Source of the DNA: Branchinecta lynchi
Taxonomy: Eukaryota > Arthropoda > Branchiopoda > Anostraca > Branchinectidae
NCBI GenBank assembly: GCA_023053575.1
Contig: JAKZAP010000078.1
Location: 124,001 to 188,000 of the forward strand
DNA length: 64,000 nucleotides
Direction: 5' to 3'
Below the pieces are notes generated by a model. That model saw nothing but the letters and a program-made list of their open reading frames with translations. It made no database searches and was not told where the DNA came from. Numbering within the stretch: position 1 is the first letter of the stretch; each line of letters starts with the position of its first letter. This document shows positions 1 to 11,924 of the stretch, piece by piece. The position numbers were made by a program, and so were the translations under genes.

Positions 1-1087
1 CCACAAGGTTTGTTTCCCCACAAGGTTTGTTTTCCCACAAGGATTGTTTTCTCACAAGGTTTGTTTTCCCACTGTGTTGGTTTTCCCAAAAGGTTCGCTT
101 TCCCGCAAGGTTGGTTTTCCCACAAGGTTGGTTTTCCCGCAGGGTTTGTTTCCCCATAAGGTTGGTTTTCCCACAAGGTTTGTTTTCTCCCAAGGTTTGT
201 TTTCCCACTAGGTTGGTTTTCCCACAAGGTTTGTTTTCCCACAAGGTTTGTTTACCCACAAGGTTTGTTTTCCCCCAAGGTTGGTTTTCCCGCAAGGTTG
301 GTTTTCCCATAAGGTTGGTTTTCCCACAAGGTTGGTTTTCCCGCAAGGTTAGTTTTCCCACAAGGTCTGATTTAACACAATGTTTGTTTTCCCACAAGGT
401 TGGTTTTCCCGAAAGGTTTGTTTCCCCACAAGGTTGGTTTTCCCACAAGGTTGGTTTTCCCGCAGGGTTTGTTTTCCCACAAGGTTAGTTTTCCCGCAAG
501 GTTTGTTTTCCCACAAGGTTGGTTTTCCCGAAAGGTTTGTTTCCCCACAAGGTTGGTTTTCCCACAAGGTTGGTTTTCCCGCAGGGTTTGTTTTCCCACA
601 AGGTTAGTTTTCCCGCAAGGTTTGTTTCCCCACAAGGTTTGTTTTCCCACAAGGTTTGTTTTCCCACTGTGTTGGTTTTCCCAAAAGGTTCGCTTTCCCA
701 CAAGGTTGGTTTTCCCACAAGGTTGGTTTTTCCACAAGGTTGGTTTTCCCGCAGGGTTGCTTTCCCCATGAGGTTGGTTTTCCCACAAGGTTTGTTTTCT
801 CACAAGGTTTGTTTTCCCACTAGGTTGTTTTTCCCACTAGGTTGGTTTTCCCACAAGGTTTGTTTTCTCACAAGGTTTGTTTTCCCACTAGGTTTGTTTC
901 CCCACAAGGTTTGTTTTCTCACAAGGTTTGTTTTCCCGCAAGGTTTGTTTCCCCACAAGGTTTGTTTTCCCACAAGGTTTGTTTTCCCACTGTGTTGGTT
1001 TTCCCAAAAGGTTCGCTTTCCCAAAAGGTTGGTTTTCCCACAAGGTTGGTTTTCCCGCAGGGTTGCTTTCCCCATAAGGTTGGTTGC
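1..1087 (-). repeat. 17-bp satellite array, reverse orientation (left flank)
   Basis: Continuous tandem 17-bp units read as TGTTTTCCCACAAGGTT on the plus strand, so the array runs opposite to the main block. It holds the usual variant units, including the diagnostic GTTAAATCAGA unit in reverse complement near 361-381. The order of variants matches, in reverse complement, the stretches near 41.45-42.3 kb and 47.0-47.9 kb: the 143-codon open frame read on the minus strand at 372-803 gives the same peptide as plus-strand 41446-41877. This makes the flank an inverted copy of array interior. No gene is seen. Confidence 0.97.
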
Positions 1088-1110
1088 CAACAAACCTTGT
1101 GGGGAAACAA
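1065..1110. other. Orientation switch in satellite (left inversion junction)
   Basis: Units change from reverse (ending CCCCATAAGGTTGGTTG) to forward (CAACAAACCTTGTGGGG) around position 1087. The two sides are near-perfect inverted repeats with essentially no spacer, giving a palindrome with a few mismatches centred near 1087. It is either a true inversion breakpoint or an assembly or fold-back artefact. Confidence 0.9.
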
Positions 1111-1904
1111 ACCTTGTGGGAAAACCAACCTTGCGGGAAAGCGAACCTTTCGGGAAAACCAACACAGTGGGAAAACAAACCTTGTGGGTAAACCAACCTT
1201 GCGGGAAAACCAACCTTGGGGGAAAACAAAGCTTGTGGGACAACAAACCTTGTGGGAAAACCAACCTAGTGGGAAAAACAACCTTGGGGGAAAACAAAGC
1301 TTGTGGGAAAACAAACCTTGTGGGAAAACCAACCTAGTGGGAAAAACAACCTAGTGGGAAAACCAACCTTGTGGGAAAGCGAACCTTTTGGTAAAACCAA
1401 CACAGTTGGAAAACAAACCCTGCGGGAAAACCAACCTTGTGGGAAAACCAACCTTGTGGGAAAACCAACCTTGTGGGAAAGCGAACCTTTTGGGAAAACC
1501 AACACAGTGGGAAAACAAACCTTGTGGGAAAACAAACCTTGTGGGGAAACAAACCTTGCGGGAAAACTAACCTTGTGGGAAAACAAACCCTGCGGGAAAA
1601 CCAACCTTGGGGGAAAACCAACCTTGCGGGAAAGCGAACCTTTCGGGAAAACCAACACAGTGGGAAAACAAACCTTGTGGGAAAACCAACCTTGCGGGAA
1701 AACCAACCTTGGGGGAAAACAAACCTTGTGGGAAAACAAACCTTGTGGGGAAACAAACCTAGTGGGAAAACAAACCTTGTGAGAAAACAATCCTTGTGGG
1801 AAAACAAACCTTGTGGGGAAACAAACCTTGCGGGAAAACTAACCTTGTGGGAAAACAAACCCTGCGGGAAAACCAACCTTGTGGGAAAACCAACCTTGTG
1901 GGGA

Positions 1905-3845
1905 AACAAACCTTTCGGGAAAACCAACCTTGTGGGAAAACAAACCTTGTGGGGAAACAAACCTTGTGGGAAAACCAACCTTGCGGGAAAGCGAACCTTT
2001 TGGGAAAACCAACAAAGTGGGAAAACAAACCTTGTGGGAAAACCAACCTTGCGGGAAAACCAACCTTGGGGGAAAACAAAGCTTGTGGGAAAACAAACCT
2101 TGTGGGAAAGCGAACCTTGCGGGAAAGTGAACCTTTTGGGAAAACCAACACAGTGGGAAAACAAACCTTGTGAGAAAACAATCCTTGTGGGAAAACAAAC
2201 CTTGTGGGGAAACAAACCTTGTGGGGAAACAAACCTTGTGGGAAAACTAACCTTGTGGGAAAACAAACCTTGCGGGAAAACTAACCTTGTGGGAAAACAA
2301 ACCCTGCGGGAAAACCAGCCTTGTGGGAAAACCAACCTTGTGGGGAAACAAACCTTTCGGGAAAACCAACCTTGTGGGAAAACAAACCTTGTGAGAAAAC
2401 AAACATTGTGGGGAAACAAACCTTGTGGGAAAACCAGCCTTGCGGGAAAGCGAACCTTTTGGGAAAACCAACACAGTGGGAAAACAAACCTTGTGGGAAA
2501 ACCAACCTTGCGGGAAAACCAACCTTGGGGGAAAACAAAGCTTGTGGGAAAACAAACCTTTTCGGAAAACCAATCTAGTGGGAAAAACAACCTAGTGGGA
2601 AAACAAACCTTGTGAGAAAACAAACCTTGTGGGAAAACCAACCTTATGGGGAAAGCAACCCTGCGGGAAAACCAACCTTGTGGGAAAACCAACCTTGTGG
2701 GAAAACGAACCTTGTGGGAAAGCGAACCTTTTGGGAAAACCAACACAGTGGGAAAACAAACCTTGTGGGAAAACCAACCTTGCGGGAAAACCAACCTTGG
2801 GGGAAAACAAACCTTGTGGGAAAATAAACCTTGTGGGGAAACAAACCTAGTGGGAAAACAAAATTTGTGAGAAAACAATCCTTGTGGGAAAACCAACCTT
2901 GTGGGAAAACAAACCTTGTGGGGAAACAAACCTTGTGGGAAAACCAACCTTGCGGGAAAGCGAACCTTTTGGGAAAACCAACAAAGTGGGAAAACAAACC
3001 TTGTGGGAAAACCAACCTTGCGGGAAAACCAACCTTGGGGGAAAACAAAGCTTGTGGGAAAACAAACCTTGTGGGAAAGCGAACCTTGCGGGAAAGTGAA
3101 CCTTTTGGGAAAACCAACACAGTGGGAAAACAAACCTTGTGAGAAAACAATCCTTGTGGGAAAACAAACCTTGTGGGGAAACAAACCTTGTGGGGAAACA
3201 AACCTTGTGGGAAAACTAACCTTGTGGGAAAACAAACCTTGCGGGAAAACTAACCTTGTGGGAAAACAAACCCTGCGGGAAAACCAGCCTTGTGGGAAAA
3301 CAAACCTTGTGGGGAAACAAACCTTTCGGGAAAACCAACCTTGTGGGAAAACAAACATTGTGAGAAAACAAACATTGTGGGGAAACAAACCTTGTGGGAA
3401 AACCAGCCTTGCGGGAAAGCGAACCTTTTGGGAAAACCAACACAGTGGGAAAACAAACCTTGTGGGAAAACCAACCTTGCGGGAAAACCAACCTTGGGGG
3501 AAAAAAAAGCTTGTGGGAAAACAAACCTTTTCGGAAAACCAATCTAGTGGGAAAAACAACCTAGTGGGAAAACAAACCTTGTGAGAAAACAAACCTTGTG
3601 GGAAAACCAACCTTATGGGGAAAGCAGCCCTGCGGGAAAACCAACCTTGTGGGAAAACCAACCTTGTGGGAAAACGAACCTTGTGGGAAAGCGAACCTTT
3701 TGGGAAAACCAACACAGTGGGAAAACAAACCTTGTGGGAAAACCAACCTTGCGGGAAAACCAACCTTGGGGGAAAACAAACCTTGTGGGAAAATAAACCT
3801 TGTGGGGAAACAAACCTAGTGGGAAAACAAAATTTGTGAGAAAAC
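1905..3845 (+). repeat. Tandem duplication inside satellite, 969-bp period (2 copies)
   Basis: The order of variant units from about 1905 to 2875 is repeated from about 2876 to 3845 at an offset of 969 bp (57 units). Shared oddities include the paired GTGAACCTTTTGGG unit, the AAAATTTGTGAG unit at about 2860 and 3829, and the TTTTCGG unit at about 2560 and 3529. A few single-base differences are visible (AACCAACC versus AACAAACC near 2325 and 3300). Confidence 0.85.
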
Positions 3846-6800
3846 AATCCTTGTGGGAAAACAAACCTTGTGGGGAAACAAACCTTGCGGGAAAACTAAC
3901 CTTGTGGGAAAACAAACCCTGCGGGAAAACCAACCTTGTGGGAAAACCAACCTTGTGGGGAAACAAACCTTTCGGGAAAACCAACCTTGTGGGAAAACAA
4001 ACCTTGTGGGAAAACAAACCTTGTGGGGAAACAAACCTTGTGGGAAAACCAACCTTGCGGGAAAGCAAACCTTTTGGGAAAACCAACCAAGTGGGAAAAC
4101 AAACCTTGTGGGAAAACCAACCTTGCGGGAAAACCAACCTTGGGGGAAAAAAAAGCTTGTGGGAAAACAAACCTTGTGGGAAGCCCAACCTAGTGGGAAA
4201 CACAACCTAGTGGGAAAACAAACCTTATGGGGAAAGCAACCCTGCGGGAAAACCAACCTTGTGGGAAAACCAACCTTGTGGGAAAACCAACCTTGTGGGA
4301 AAAAGAACCTTATGGGAAAATCAACACAGTGGGAAAACAAACCTTGTGGGAAAACCAACCTTGCGGGAAAACCAACCTTGGGGGAAAACAAACCTTGTGG
4401 GAAAACAAACCTTGTGGGGAAACAAACCTTGTGGGGAAACAAACCTTGTGGGAAAACTAACCTTGTGGGAAAACAAACCTTTTGGGAAAACCAACCTTGT
4501 GGGAAAGCGAACCTTTTGGGAAAACCAACACAGTGGGAAAACAAACCTTGTGGGAAAACAAACCTTGTGGGGAAACAAACCTTGCGGGAAAACTAACCTT
4601 GTGGGAAAACAAACCCTGCGGGAGAACCAACCTTGTGGGAAAACCAACCTTGTGGGGAAACAAACCTTTCGGGAAAACCAACCTTGTGGGAAAACAAACC
4701 TTGTGGGAAAACAAACCTTGTGGGGAAACAAACCTTAAGGGAAAACTAACCTTGTGGGAAAACAAACCCTGCGGGAAAACCAACCTTGTGGGAAAACCAA
4801 CCTTGTGGGGAAACAAAACTTTCGGAAAAACCAACCTTGTGGGAAAACAAACCTTGTGGGAAAACAAACCTTGTGGGGAAACAAACCTTGTGGGAAAACC
4901 AACCTTGCGGGAAAGCGAACCTTTCGGGAAAGAGAACCTTTTGGGAAAACCAACACAGTGGGAAAACAAACCTTTTGGGTAAACCAACCTTGCGGGAAAA
5001 CCAACCTTGGGGGAAAACCAACCTTGCGGGAAAACCAACCTTGGGGGAAAACAAAGCTTGTGGGAAAACAAACCTTTTCGGAAAACCAACCTAGTGGGAA
5101 AAACAACCTAGTGGGAAAACGAACCTTGTGGGAAAGCGAACCTTTTGGGAAAACCAACACAGTGGGAAAACAAACCTTGTGGGAAAACCAACCTTGCGGG
5201 AAAACCAACCTTGGGGGAAAACAAACCTTGTGGGAAAATAAACCTTGTGGGGAAACAAACCTAGTGGGAAAACAAAATTTGTGAGAAAACAATCCTTGTG
5301 GGAAAACAAACCTTGTGGGGAAACAAACCTTGCGGGAAAACTAACCTTGTGGGAAAACAAACCCTGCGGGAAAACCAACCTTGTGGGAAACCCAACCTTG
5401 TGGGGAAACAAACCTTTCGGGAAAACCAACCTTGTGGGAAAACAAACGTTGTGGGAAAACAAACCTTGTGGGGAAACAAACCTTGTGGGAAAACCAACCT
5501 TGCGGGAAAGCAAACCTTTTGGGAAAACCAACCAAGTGGGAAAACAAACCTTGTGGGAAAACCAACCTTGCGGGAAAACCAACCTTGGGGGAAAACAAAG
5601 CTTGTGGGAAAACAAACCTTGTGGGAAGACCAACCTAGTGGGAAACACAACCTAGTGGGAAAACAAACCTTATGGGGAAAGCAACCCTGCGGGAAAACCA
5701 ACCTTGTGGGAAAACCAACCTTGTGGGAAAGCGAACCTTATGGGAAAACCAACACAGTGGGAAAACAAACCTTGTGGGAAAACCAACCTTGCGGGAAAAC
5801 CAACCTTGGGGGAAAACAAACCTTGTGGGAAAACAAACCTTGTGGGGAAACAAACCTTGTGGGGAAACAAACCTTGTGGGAAAACTAACCTTGTGGGAAA
5901 ACAAACCTTGTGGGAAAACCAACCTTGTGGGAAAGCGAACCTTTTGGGAAAACCAACACAGTGGGAAAACAAACCTTGTGGGAAAACAAACCTTGTGGGG
6001 AAACAATCCTTGCGGGAAAACTAACCTTGTGGGAAAACAAACCCTGCGGGAGAACCAACCTTGTGGGAAAACCAACCTTGTGGGGAAACAAACCTTTCGG
6101 GAAAACCAACCTTGTGGGAAAACAAACCTTGTGGGAAAACAAACCTTGTGGGGAAACAAACCTTAAGGGAAAACTAACCTTGTGGGAAAACAAACCCTGC
6201 GGGAAAACCAACCTTGTGGGAAAACCAACCTTGTGGGGAAACAAAACTTTCGGAAAAACCAACCTTGTGGGAAAACAAACCTTGTGGGAAAACAAACCTT
6301 GTGGGGAAACAAACCTTGTGGGAAAACCAACCTTGCGGGAAAGCGAACCTTTCGGGAAAGAGAACCTTTTGGGAAAACCAACACAGTGGGAAAACAAACC
6401 TTTTGGGTAAACCAACCTTGCGGGAAAACCAACCTTGGGGGAAAACCAACCTTGCGGGAAAACCAACCTTAGGGGAAAACAAAGCTTGTGGGAAAACAAA
6501 CCTTTTCGGAAAACCAACCTAGTGGGAAAAACAACCTAGTGGGAAAACGAACCTTGTGGGAAAGCGAACCTTTTGGGAAAACCAACACAGTGGGAAAACA
6601 AACCTTGTGGGAAAACCAACCTTGCGGGAAAACCAACCTTGGGGGAAAACAAACCTTGTGGGAAAATAAACCTTGTGGGGAAACAAACCTAGTGGGAAAA
6701 CAAAATTTGTGAGAAAACAATCCTTGTGGGAAAACAAACCTTGTGGGGAAACAAACCTTGCGGGAAAACTAACCTTGTGGGAAAACAAACCCTGCGGGAA

Positions 6801-7560
6801 AACCAACCTTGTGGGAAACCCAACCTTGTGGGGAAACAAACCTTTCGGGAAAACCAACCTTGTGGGAAAACAAACCTTGTGGGAAAACAAACCTTGTGGG
6901 GAAACAAACCTTGTGGGAAAACCAACCTTGCGGGAAAGCAAACCTTTTGGGAAAACCAACCAAGTGGGAAAACAAACCTTGTGGGAAAACCAACCTTGCG
7001 GGAAAACCAACCTTGGGGGAAAACAAAGCTTGTGGGAAAACAAACCTTGTGGGAAGACCAACCTAGTGGGAAACACAACCTAGTGGGAAAACAAACCTTA
7101 TGGGGAAAGCAACCCTGCGGGAAAACCAACCTTGTGGGAAAACCAACCTTGTGGGAAAGCGAACCTTATGGGAAAACCAACACAGTGGGAAAACAAACCT
7201 TGTGGGAAAACCAACCTTGCGGGAAAACCAACCTTGGGGGAAAACAAACCTTGTGGGAAAACAAACCTTGTGGGGAAACAAACCTTGTGGGGAAACAAAC
7301 CTTGTGGGAAAACTAACCTTGTGGGAAAACAAACCTTGTGGGAAAACCAACCTTGTGGGAAAGCGAACCTTTTGGGAAAACCAACACAGTGGGAAAACAA
7401 ACCTTGTGGGAAAACAAACCTTGTGGGGAAACAAACCTTGCGGGAAAACTAACCTTGTGGGAAAACAAACCCTGCGGGAAAACCAACCTTGTGGGAAAAC
7501 CAACCTTGTGGGGAAACAAACCTTGTGGGAAAACAACCTTGTGGGGAAACAAACCTTAAG
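3800..7560 (+). repeat. Tandem block, about 1.43-kb period (about 2.6 copies)
   Basis: Copies start near 3800, 5245 and 6673, at offsets of 1445 bp (85 units) and 1428 bp (84 units). The AAAATTTGTGAG unit followed by AATCCTTGTGGG marks each start. Each copy also carries GGAAGACC or GGAAGCCC and GGAAACAC units near its middle. The last copy breaks off near 7545, where a 16-bp unit is seen. Confidence 0.8.
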
Positions 7561-10500
7561 GGAAAACTAACCTTGTGGGAAAACAAACCCTGCGGGAAAA
7601 CCAACCTTGTGGGAAAACCAACCTTGTGGGGAAACAAAACTTTCGGAAAAACCAACCTTGTGGGAAAACAAACCTTGTGGGAAAACAAACCTTGTGGGGA
7701 AACAAACCTTGTGGGAAAACCAACCTTGCGGGAAAGCGAACCTTTCGGGAAAGAGAACCTTTTGGGAAAACCAACACAGTGGGAAAACAAACCTTTTGGG
7801 TAAACCAACCTTGCGGGAAAACCAACTTGGGGGAAAACAAAGCTTGTGGGAAAACAAACCTTTTCGGAAAACCAACCTAGTGGGAAAAACAACCTAGTGG
7901 GAAAACAAACCTTGTGAGAAAACAAACCTTGTGGGAAAACCAACCTTATGGGGAAAGCAACCCTGCGGGAAAACCAACCTTGTGGGAAAACCAACCTTGT
8001 GGGAAAGCGAACCTTTTAGGAAAACCAACACAGTGGGAAAACAAACCTTGTGGGAAAACAAACCTTGTGGGGAAACAAACCTTGCGGGAAAACTAACCTT
8101 GTGGGAAAACAAACCCTGCGGGAAAACCAACCTTGGGGGAAAACAAAGCTTGTGGGAAAACAAACCTTGTGGGAAAACCAACCTAGTGGGAAAAACAACC
8201 TAGTGGGAAAACAAACCTTGTGAGAAAACAAACCTTGTGGGAAAACCAACCTTATAGGGAAAGCAACCCTGCGGGAAAACCAACCTTGTGGGAAAACCAA
8301 CCTTGTGGGAAAACCAACCTTGTGGGAAAGCGAACCTTTTGGGAAAACCAACACAGTGGGAAAACAAACCTTGTGGGAAAACAAACCTTGTGGGGAAACA
8401 AACCTTGCGGGAAAACTAACCTTGTGGGAAAACAAACCCTGCGGGAAAACCAACCTTGTGGGACAACCAACCTTGTGGGGAAACAAACCTTTCGGGAAAA
8501 CCAACCTTGTGGGAAAACAAACCTTGCGGGAAAACTAACCTTGTGGGAAAACAAACCCTGCGGGAAAACCAACCTTGTGGCAAAACCAACCTTGTGGGGA
8601 AACAAACCTTTCGGGAAAACCAACCTTGTGGGAAAACAAACATTGTGTTAAATCAGACCTTGTGGGAAAACTAACCTTGCGGGAAAACCAACCTTGTGGG
8701 AAAACCAACCTTATGGGAAAACCAACCTTGCGGGAAAACCAACCTTGGGGGAAAACAAAGCTTGTGGGAAAACAAACCTTTTCGGAAAACCAACCTAGTG
8801 GGAAAAACAACCTAGTGGGAAAACGAACCTTTTGGGAAAGCGAACCTTTTGGGAAAACCAACACAGTGGGAAAACAAACCTTGTGGGAAAACCAACCTTG
8901 CGGGAAAACCAACCTTGGGGGAAAACAAACCTTGTGGGAAAATAAACCTTGTGGGGAAACAAACCTAGTGGGAAAACAAAATTTGTGAGAAAACAATCCT
9001 TGTGGGAAAACAAACCTTGTGGGGAAACAAACCTTGCGGGAAAACTAACCTTGTGGGAAAACAAACCTTGCGGGAAAACCAACCTTGTGGGTAACCCAAC
9101 CTTGTGGGGAAACAAACCTTTCGGGAAAACCAACCTTGTGGGAAAACAAACCTTGTGGGAAAACAACCTTGTGGGGAAACAAACCTTGTGGGAAAACCAA
9201 CCTTGCGGGAAAGCAAACCTTTTGGGAAAACCAACCAAGTGGGAAAACAAACCTTGTGGGAAAACCAACCTTGCGGGAAAACCAACCTTGGGGGAAAACA
9301 AAGCTTGTGGGAAAAGAAACCTTGTGGGAAGACCAACCTAGTGGGAAACACAACCTAGTGGGAAAACAAACCTTATGGGGAAAGCAACCCTGCGGGAAAA
9401 CCAACCTTGTGGGAAAACCAACCTTGTGGGAAAGCGAACCTTATGGGAAAACCAACACAGTGGGAAAACAAACCTTGTGGGAAAACCAACCTTGCGGGAA
9501 AACCAACCTTGGGGGAAAACAAACCTTGTGGGAAAACAAACCTTGTGGGGAAACAAACCTTGTGGGGAAACAAACCTTGTGGGAAAACTAACCTTGTGGG
9601 AAAACAAACCTTGTGGGAAAACCAACCTTGTGGGAAAGCGAACCTTTTGGGAAAACCAACACAGTGGGAAAACAAACCTTGTGGGAAAACAAACCTTGTG
9701 GGGAAACAAACCTTGCGGGAAAACTAACCTTGTGGGAAAACAAACCATGCGGGAAAACCAACCTTGTGGGAAAACCAACCTTGTGGGGAAACAAACCTTG
9801 TGGGAAAACAAACCTTGTGGGGAAACAAACCTTAAGGGAAAACTAACCTTGTGGGAAAACAAACCCTGCGGGAAAACCAACCTTGTGGGAAAACCAACCT
9901 TGTGGGGAAACAAAACTTTCGGAAAAACCAACCTTGTGGGAAAACAAACCTTGTGGGAAAACAAACCTTGTGGGGAAACAAACCTTGTGGGAAAACCAAC
10001 CTTGCGGGAAAGCGAACCTTTCGGGAAAGAGAACCTTTTGGGAAAACCAACACAGTGGGAAAACAAACCTTTTGGGTAAACCAACCTTGCGGGAAAACCA
10101 ACCTTGGTGGAAAACAAAGCTTGTGGGAAAACAAACCTTTTCGGAAAACCAACCTAGTGGGAAAAACAACCTAGTGGGAAAACAAACCTTGTGAGAAAAC
10201 AAACCTTGTGGGAAAACCAACCTTATGGGGAAAGCAACCCTGCGGGAAAACCAACCTTGTGGGAAAACCAACCTTGTGGGAAAGCGAACCTTTTGGGAAA
10301 ACCAACACAGTGGGAAAACAAACCTTGTGGGAAAACAAACCTTGTGGGGAAACAAACCTTGCGGGAAAACTAACCTTGTGGGAAAACAAACCCTGCGGGA
10401 AAACCAACCTTGGGGGAAAACAAAGCTTGTGGGAAAACAAACCTTGTGGGAAAACCAACCTAGTGGGAAAAACAACCTAGTGGGAAAACAAACCTTGTGA

Positions 10501-11010
10501 GAAAACAAACCTTGTGGGAAAACCAACCTTATAGGGAAAGCAACCCTGCGGGAAAACCAACCTTGTGGGAAAACCAACCTTGTGGGAAAACCAACCTTGT
10601 GGGAAAGCGAACCTTTTGGGAAAACCAACACAGTGGGAAAACAAGCCTTGTGGGAAAACAAACCTTGTGGGGAAACAAACCTTGCGGGAAAACTAACCTT
10701 GTGGGAAAACAAACCCTGCGGGAAAACCAACCTTGTGGGACAACCAACCTTGTGGGGAAACAAACCTTTCGGGAAAACCAACCTTGTGGGAAAACAAACC
10801 TTGCGGGAAAACTAACCTTGTGGGAAAACAAACCCTGCGGGAAAACCAACCTTGTGGGAAAACCAACCTTGTGGGGAAACAAACCTTTCGGGAAAACCAA
10901 CCTTGTGGGAAAACAAACATTGTGTTAAATCAGACCTTGTGGGAAAACTAACCTTGCGGGAAAACCAACCTTGTGGGAAAACCAACCTTATGGGAAAACC
11001 AACCTTGCGG
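6450..11010 (+). repeat. Tandem block, about 2.28-kb period (2 copies)
   Basis: The interval of about 6450-8735 recurs at about 8730-11010 with an offset of 2276-2277 bp (134 units less one or two bases). Markers are the short 16-bp unit near 7530 that lies off the block edges, the TTATAGGG unit at about 8251 and 10528, and the GTTAAATCAGA unit at 8647 and 10924. The second half of this block is built from the older 1.43-kb block, so the two overlap. Confidence 0.75.
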
Positions 11011-11924
11011 GAAAACCAACCTTGGGGGAAAACAAACCTTGTGGGTAAACAAACCTTGTGGGAAAACAAACCTTGTGGGAAAACCAACCTAGTGGGAAAA
11101 CAAACCTTGTGAGAAAACAAACCTTGTGGGAAAACCAACCTTATGGGGAAACAAACCCTGCGGGAAAACTAACCTTGTGGGAAAACCAACCTTGCGGGAA
11201 AGCGAAACTTTTGGGAAAACCAACACAGTGGGAAAACAAACCTTGTGAGAAAACAATCCTTGTGGGAAAACAAACCTTGTGGGGAAACAAACCTTGTGGG
11301 GAAACAAACCTTGTGGGAAAACTAACCTTGTGGGAAAACAAACCTTGCGGGAAAACTAACCTTGTGGGCAAACAAACCCTGCGGGAAAACAAACCTTGTG
11401 GGAAAACCAACCTTGTGGGGTAACAAACCTTTCTGGAAAACCAACCTTGTTGCAAAACAAACCTTGTGGGAAAACAAACCTTGTGGGAAAACAAACCTTG
11501 TGGGAAAACAAACCTTGTGAGAAAACAAACCTTGTGGGGAAACAAACCTAGTGGGAAAACAAACCTTGTGAGAAAACAAACCTTGTGGGAAAACCAACCT
11601 TGCGGGAAAGCGAACCTTGCGGGAAAGCGAACCTCTTGGGAAAACCAACACAGTGGGAAATCAAACCTTGTGAGAAAACAATCCTTGTGGGAAAACAAAC
11701 CTTGTGGGGAAACAAACCTTGTGGGGAAACAAACCTTGTTGGAAAACAAACCTTGTGAGAAAACAAACCTTGTGGGGAAACAAACCTAGTGGGAAAACAA
11801 ACCTTGTGAGAAAACAAACCTTGTGGGAAAACCAACCTTGCGGGAAAGCGAACCTTGCGGGAAAGCGAACCTCTTGGGAAAACCAACACAGTGGGAAAAA
11901 AAACCTTGTGAGAAAACAATCCTT

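Noticed and set aside
1334..3847. 837-codon open frame on the minus strand, the longest of hundreds over the array
   Set aside because: It is satellite read through a unit that lacks stop codons in every frame. Equally long frames occur on both strands and in shifted registers, with no start context, splice or domain evidence.
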